Source: Ischnura elegans (Eukaryota > Arthropoda > Insecta > Odonata > Coenagrionidae). Taken from it: DNA of 64,000 nt. A program made the position numbers and the translations under genes. Within the stretch, counting starts at the first letter, position 1, and every line of letters begins with the position of its first letter. Below the pieces are notes generated by a model. That model saw only the letters and a list, made by a program, of their open reading frames with translations, did not search any database and was not told the origin of the DNA. Below, one piece after another: positions 58,018 to 64,000 of this stretch. Where the stretch lies: the NCBI RefSeq assembly GCF_921293095.1, contig NC_060254.1:5208001-5272000 (forward strand), written 5' to 3'.

Positions 58018-58204
58018 AAGTTAAATACACCAAAGGATGAAGTTCGCCATGAAAAAATATTTGACTTAGCCGGGATTCGAACCCGGATCTCCCGATCCCG
58101 GCTAAGTCAAATATTTTTTCATGGCGAACTTCATCCTTTGGTGTATTTAACTTTGCACCCGTGCGCGTGACTGCGTACAAAGTCACTTGTTCCTTCAGTG
58201 CTTT
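58018..58204 (+). mobile_element. Hairpin SINE with 13-bp target duplication, in gene 2 intron 1
   Basis: Perfect flanks GTAATGACTTGCT (58005-58017, 58205-58217) enclose 187 bp. Arms 58018-58075 and 58096-58153 are exact reverse complements over 58 bases with a 20-base loop; a unique tail (58154-58204) follows one arm only. The loop and inner arm carry a B box read on the minus strand (GGGTTCGAATCCCGG). The body (TTTTTTCATGGC) resembles that of the SINE at 44984. The identical arms mean the insertion is recent. It lies 150 bp after the gene 2 donor. Confidence 0.88.
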
Positions 58205-58362
58205 GTAATGACTTGCTGTTTATAATGGAGGTAGATAAAAGCAGTTTGAATTTGAACAACTTTGAACGCATGTGTAAGGCTTATTGTTACGGCCAATTCC
58301 AATTTTTGGCATGAAAGTTGATAAAATAAAAATAAATTTTTATTAATAAAAATAAATTCCCT

Positions 58363-59305
58363 CAGTCAACACAAAAATCATGGCCACAATGGGGCCGAAT
58401 TGTGGATAACCTGTGGCATTTATGGCTATGGCTAGCCACAACTTGCCTTATTATGGCCCGACTGTGGGTGCCATCCGGCAAGCCGTAATTTGTCTTGCCA
58501 AACATATGCGCAAATATGGCCACACTTTGAAGACCACAGATTGGCAAACCATACATTTGTAAACATAAGGTTGCTATTGATACAGGTTTGTTGGTGAGTT
58601 GTTGAAATGGGAGTTAGTTGGTATAGACAGGGGCGGATCCAGGATTTGGAAGGGGGGGGGCACAAGCAAGATCGTATCCAGGATTTTGTTCCGGGGGGCA
58701 CACGGATAACTCGTAAAACAAAAGGAACGCAATAATATTGGGACCGTATTGAAAATCTTGCATATTTTTTAAGAGTCTGGGGGGGGGGGGGGCTCGTGCC
58801 CCTTCCCTTCGGAATCCGCCTGTGGTTATAAAGAAAGTGTGTTAAATAAAGAGCGATATAATATATATTTATTTAAAGATGAAAGGCTCCCACAATATTA
58901 ATTAATTTAATAAATTTCGGCGTGTTTACGTGAGTCTACTGTGAGCATTTTGATAATGAAATATGGGGAGGATAAGCTAGGCTACCATAAATGTTGTAAT
59001 GACTAAAAATGTAATTTTACCTGTCACAGATTGGCCTTCATTAAAATATCTGAAGGTGAATGGGTAACATGTTGCTGTCTCAAATCCAAGTCAATGTTGT
59101 AATGGCAAGCCCCAAGATTTGGGCTGGAGCTTTGTGATCAGCCAAAATATGGCCATAGTGCGACTGTCCACACTAAAGCCAGACTTTGGCCACAGTATGG
59201 CCGGGGGTTAAAACCATTATGGTGCCATAATGTCAACCCACTGTGGCACTAATGGCTTGCCACAGTATGGCCACATTGTTGTGCCCATAATTGTTGTACT
59301 GACTG
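58363..59305. mobile_element. 943-bp TIR element built of ATGGCCACA-type units
   Basis: The left end CAGTCAACACAAAAATCATG and the reverse complement of the right end (CAGTCAGTACAACAATTATG) match imperfectly. Next to both ends are many copies of TGTGGC/GCCACA and ATGGCCA motifs in alternating orientation. A hAT MITE is nested at 58628-58824. No protein is encoded. Confidence 0.7.
58628..58824 (+). mobile_element. hAT-type MITE, 197 bp, nested
   Basis: CAGGGGCGGATCCAGG at left is matched by GGAATCCGCCTGTG at right. The flanks GGTATAGA and GTTATAAA agree at six of eight bases. Long G runs (8 and 14 bases) are subterminal. Confidence 0.75.
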
Positions 59306-62300
59306 GATCGGATTTATAAACACAATAACTATAAAACAATGAAGCCTATTGAAAAATTTAGCAAAATAATTACTCAAAGCATTCCTTTCTTACGCGCAAT
59401 TGCACAAATTTTCAACACATATCTTGAGTTCAATCAATGTAATAATGAAAAAAGTTCCTAACTGAATTCAAGACTTTTCTTATGGGAGTCGACAATTTAA
59501 CATTTATGGGGTAAAATAACTCCAAAAATTTTTAATCGTAAAAATGATTTCGTAAGAGTTTGGGTTGAGCGTTAGTTAACAGGTGATTGCATCAATCAGG
59601 CAGCAGCGAAACTTTGATTTAAATATTAGAATGTACTTTCATAAGTGCAATGTATGGTATAATTGATAGCGATAGCCGGCATACGGCGTCCTGTTTGAGT
59701 TTACTTCTAACCCCCAGTACGTAAATAAATGAAAGCATGATTAGTGATTCATATAAAGGACCAGCGCAATTTGAATGAAAATGGAATTGAATTTCAAAGA
59801 CTAACTCATTAATTATCATTATCATTGGTTGTCAAGTGAATATTCTATAGTTGATTCCAGGGGAAAAAACTGGTGACATTTCAGTTAAAATCATGCATTT
59901 CAGGAAAATGAAAGAATGGAAAGATGGTTGATTGAAGGTGATACAGACTTCTTTTTAATTAATCCGTCTGATAAAAGCTGTCTATTCTGAGTGAAAGTAC
60001 TTGTTATGCACCGAAGCCAAAGCTTAGCATATGGACAAGAAGGGAGGGCCGTCCAATGGACCCTTGGTGCCACTTATAATAAATGAGATGTCGTTAAAAC
60101 CGTCTCCTTGCAATATTAGATTAATTTTCCAACTTCCATGGCCATCGGATGAACCGTGATGATGAATAGGATGATCATCGCGTGAAGGACAAAGAGACTG
60201 GCTGAGAAGCATCAGTTTTTATAAATATATACATAAAAAGAAAATGAATCTATAGATGAGGAATCCTCTTTTTCCCCGCCAATGCATCCATAGCAATACA
60301 AGAGAGAAGTGTTAAGAGCAACCGCGCGAACTTAACAAAGCGGCATATCGATGCACTTTTTTTAAAGACAATTTCACTTCACGCTTTTTGATTTGCCGCA
60401 TGATGCGATTAATATCTAAAAAATTTTATCTTTTATCGTAAATATACCATAATCATGGCTAGAAATCTGACAATGTTGGCGTTTTTTGTGTTTCATCAGA
60501 ATCAATCACAATTACACTAATATATTGCATTTTAATCTAGTTGTAAATGCTGAGATACACGTCCATATTTAAATTAATCAGTTAATCTTAGCATTTCAAG
60601 TTTACCGACGGGTTTCAAAGAGAAATGGATGGCCAAAATAACAAGATATATACAAAATTTCACTTACTATACCTTAATATGTATGCGTTGACTTAATGTA
60701 AGCCAATGGGTCATTCCACTCAAATTAACAAACGATTGTTCCTTATTTCAAAGAAATTTTCTGAATGGGTTACTATATTCTCACCTGAAACTGAATACAC
60801 CGAGACTGTTTCGCGAAATTAAAGAAAATGTGCGTTTATGCACATTATAACTTTTTTCGCAGTTTAGCAAAACTCATGCATTGAATAACACAATTCCTTA
60901 TATTTATCCGACAAATTCATGATTGATGGCTTCTTTAAAGCGAACACGTTGCGTAAGACACAAAATTATTTTTAAAATCAACAAATGTCCTTTCCTATTT
61001 CTGCTATATTTAAATGTTCAAAAAATTGTTTATTAAATTTTATCATATATTTTATATCAGAATTAGCCAAAGTTTTTTTTTCATATTCTAGACACACCTG
61101 ACTTACTATTCCAAAAACTAAATTGAGAAGGAACTCATAAATGGATTTTTAGAAAATATTTAATCATTCACATATTTCACACTGTGATATAAACTTCCCG
61201 AGTTTAATATTTCGTAAATGAAAGATGTCAACTTTGTTTCAAATTCCATGCGAAAAATGGGTACGCCATTTTGTGTTGTAAAACCATGCAGATGTGAATC
61301 AAAATCTTCAAAAAATATAGCCAAAGCATTTCGTCAAAGGAATGTTCTGTTTTTTAATCCATAAAAAATATACAACTGCCTGCTTAAGTTTTTCGGAGAA
61401 AAACGAGATCGCGCGCGTTTTTTGAAAAATTGGTCATATTTGAGCTGCTGTATCTCAGCAACGAATCAAATTTATGGAAAATGGCATAACAATCATTAAT
61501 TAGCCATCATGTATGAGTATTAATGCTAAGTTGTAAGTCTCTATCTTATAAAAAGCCATGTTGGGCTTTGGTCTGGCATTTTCCGATATCGGACCACTGT
61601 ACATCGGTTCAATTATATACTGTCAATGCCACCAATTTTTAAATCTATATTTTCAACTATATGCTTTTGATGATCCTTTTGCGAAAGCTGTTCTGAAGTC
61701 ATACAAGCAGCTGGTATGACTTTATTTCCAAATTTACTCATGCCATAATGGTTGATTAAGATACAATTTATTGTTTTGCAAAGATGATGCATTATTTAGT
61801 CAATTTGTCAAATGTGATCCCAGAGTTAAAAGTACAAGTAATATGTATAAATTTGATACGATTCGCCTAATTAAACTTTTTTTCAAGTGGTAGAAATCCC
61901 GCTGTTGTTGCTTTTGATTGTCAACTAGTCATAAAGCATAAACTCAAGCGGTGTGAACATTTTATTTCGACCCATGCCATTCGGAGGAGATGGATGGCAC
62001 TTCCTTCAGTGATGACCGATTGATTAGTCATTCTGGGCCAAGCGAAGGAGGCGTTGGTGCCCCCACATACTGTATCCCCTCTGTAATTCTGCCTCTGTCA
62101 CCAATCAACCACTAACTTTGTATAAGTTGAGCCGTTTGGAGGAAATAACTGACACCCAGCCAAATTAAATTAAACATTGCAATACAATGCATCTGTCGCA
62201 CTGGGAAGTACAGGCGAGAAACCGAAGCGGCGATGCTATTTCACAGTGGATGGCAAACATTAATACATATTTTTACATGCGTGTGATTTATCTATATGCG

Positions 62301-62985
62301 TTAAAATGATCAGCGGCACTAGTAAGAAAATAAAAATGTTGGTATTGGGTGCGTAGTTCTAAATCTACATGGATTCCGCCTTTGAATAGTGGCCTAAAAC
62401 TAGAGTTTCCACGGTTTTCTTTTCAAATCCTTTCATTTGTCTGTTTCCCCAACAACGCCCATCTAATCCGTTTCGTATTTATTTTAATTCTCAATTCAGA
62501 ACCCTTTTAATGAAGTCAAAATTCTCTTCACATGCATTTTGACTCCTTACTGATGTTCTAGTTCACAATAAGGAATTTATGATAGAATTTTCACCTATTT
62601 ACGTGCTTTTAATTATTGTATTCATGGTCAATACAGCCGATGCAACATTACAGTCATAGTTTATGGTATTTCTATGCTTTTCTGCCCCTAGAGTAACGAA
62701 TTTGGGAGTAAAGAATTGGAATGCTCTTTTAAAATATGTCTTTATGTCAACCACGTAGTAATGTAACTAAAATAAGTTCTCTGCCTGGTGTGGAACTGTA
62801 ACTAGTCGTATTTGTATATGAGAGCAACTGGGTTCGAGGCTAAGGGGAGTTTATTCGCGCCACATCTGATCCAGAATGAAGATAATCAAGTCAAGTCACG
62901 GCTAAAATCCCTTTTCCAGGATAACCTTCTTTCGTGACTTTGTGCCACTTTAGGGTACTTAGTAAAATAAAACCTTTAAATTTAA
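59306..62985. other. Unassigned AT-rich sequence (gene 2 intron or intergenic)
   Basis: No exon with credible splice sites, no RNA gene and no recognised transposon was found in 3.7 kb. Confidence 0.4.
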
Positions 62986-62989
62986 GCTT

Positions 62990-63230
62990 ACTTGTTTTGC
63001 TACGTCATTTTATCGGGTTCGACTCCTTTAAACGAATTCCTACTCCTATCAGTTAGGCAAATTATACCCTTTAATTTATCGTTTTTTTGTCGGACCACAT
63101 AATATAGTGAGATTTTTGATGATGTTCTGCATATCGCTCTGAGAGATTGAAAGTTTGTTGCTAGATCAATCTCATTGTCAGCATGTAACGTACTCAGCTC
63201 TTGACTTCAAGGCTAATTTGTTTAAAATTT
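62990..63230 (-). mobile_element. GTAGAT-tailed LINE, C-terminal fragment, antisense
   Basis: The minus strand reads ISLYYVVRQKNDKLKGIICL then TDRSRNSF, the same conserved block as at 24930-25035. Its 3' tail is missing. Confidence 0.6.
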
Positions 63231-63254
63231 GTTAAACGCTCTCTGTTCGCTATT

Positions 63255-63400
63255 GGCAGTTTTTGACGAATCACACAGTGTGTTTTATTTTGTTCACGCG
63301 TTTAATTCTCACAACACGCTTGAGATTTCATGGCTTCTTCAGGTCAACTTTGACCTAACGAAGCTATGATTCGTCACGGCACGGCTGCAGCCCGCAGGAT
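63255..63400 (-). repeat. Penelope-like remnant
   Basis: The minus strand carries CCTGAAGAAGCCATGAAAT and then a GAGAATTAAACGCGTGAAC segment and AAATAAAACACACTGTGTG. This order is typical of arthropod Penelope-like terminal regions. The GAAAC box has decayed. Confidence 0.4.
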
Positions 63401-63510
63401 AGATTCCAGATACATTCAATGGTTTTCGGCTGAACTTTGTGGAAATTAATACACGAAAATGAAAAGGAGACTTCGTAGCTTTCCACAGATAAATCTGTAG
63501 AAAACAGATT

Positions 63511-63966
63511 CAAATACTTCCGCTCATAATTAGCGTATATTTTGGCAATTATAAAAGTGATAACTTATTTGAGGAATTAGTGTCTGCGTCGGGAATAAAA
63601 GCTTTAGCTAGGTCTCCTTCACCCAGGAATATAAGAAAAAGATCCTAAAATATCCGCATCGAATGTAATCAACCATTCATTAATGTCAACGAGCCTATGG
63701 AAAAAAGACCTGAAGAGGACACCTGTCTCACTCCGCTATGCTTTCAAGCGATTCCCAAACATCTGAAATCTACGAAAATGAAAAGGAGGCTTCGTTTTTT
63801 TGGTTGATTACATTCGATGCGGATATTTTAGGATGTTTTTATAATATTTCCTGGGTGAAGGAGACCTAGCTAAAGCTTTTATTCCCGACGCAGACAGTAA
63901 TTCCTCAAAGAAGTTATCACTTTCATAATTGACAAAATATACGCTAATTATGAGCGGAAATGTTTG
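63511..63966. repeat. Long foldback repeat
   Basis: Arms 63511-63675 and 63801-63966 are inverted repeats of about 165 bases with few mismatches, around a 125-base centre. A direct repeat (ACGAAAATGAAAAGGAG at 63453 and 63774) lies just before each arm boundary. It could be a foldback element or paired TIRs of a short MITE. Confidence 0.75.
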
Positions 63967-64000
63967 AACTGGCCAACAGTTACGCAGAAACAGAACGTCA

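Overview
The window is typical of a large, repeat-rich arthropod (probably insect) nuclear genome. It is AT-rich, has no bacterial-style operons, and very little of it codes for protein. GT-AG exons stand in long introns, and almost every kilobase holds decayed transposable elements of kinds common in arthropods: non-LTR retrotransposons, hAT-type MITEs with 8-bp target duplications, tRNA-derived SINEs, Penelope-like remnants and long-TIR DNA transposons. I cannot name the species from the sequence.

Two host genes are visible, both on the + strand. Gene 1 has a 43-codon exon (3414-3542) with a plausible signal peptide and a 97-codon terminal exon (42804-43097) that carries six cysteines. The two exons join in phase 0 across an inferred 39.3-kb intron, giving a predicted 140-residue secreted cysteine-rich protein that I do not recognise. 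Gene 2 begins at 57735 with a 44-codon signal-peptide exon, also ending in phase 0, behind a GC-rich leader. Its later exons lie beyond the window. The similar first-exon design suggests, but does not prove, tandem relatives.

The rest is mostly mobile DNA. From left to right: a 3'-terminal non-LTR reverse transcriptase (2-1552, one in-frame stop) and several antisense relatives (2.7, 3.6-4.5, 7.8, 18.6 and 54.2 kb) and sense relatives (34.9 and 44.7 kb); a second LINE family recognised by a conserved C-terminal motif and a GTAGAT-type tail (22.7-23.5, 24.8-25.2, 30.4-31.1 and 63.1 kb, plus loose tails); other LINE fragments at 10.0, 15.5, 28.9 and 47.0 kb; a pair of 2.2-kb repeats with a decayed transposase-like gene (12.2-14.4 and 38.5-40.7 kb); five copies of a 650-bp TIR element (21.5, 23.6, 34.1, 45.5 and 51.0 kb); and a 4-kb transposon with about 590-bp TIRs and a DDE transposase remnant (47.7-51.7 kb).

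The most unusual items are two SINE insertions that are long hairpins, each inside a perfect 13-bp target duplication (44984-45374 and 58018-58204). Their structure fits snap-back of the cDNA during reverse transcription. Also notable are 18 copies of the CRE palindrome TGACGTCA, carried by at least four unrelated repeat families, and hammerhead-ribozyme-like cores in Penelope-type remnants.
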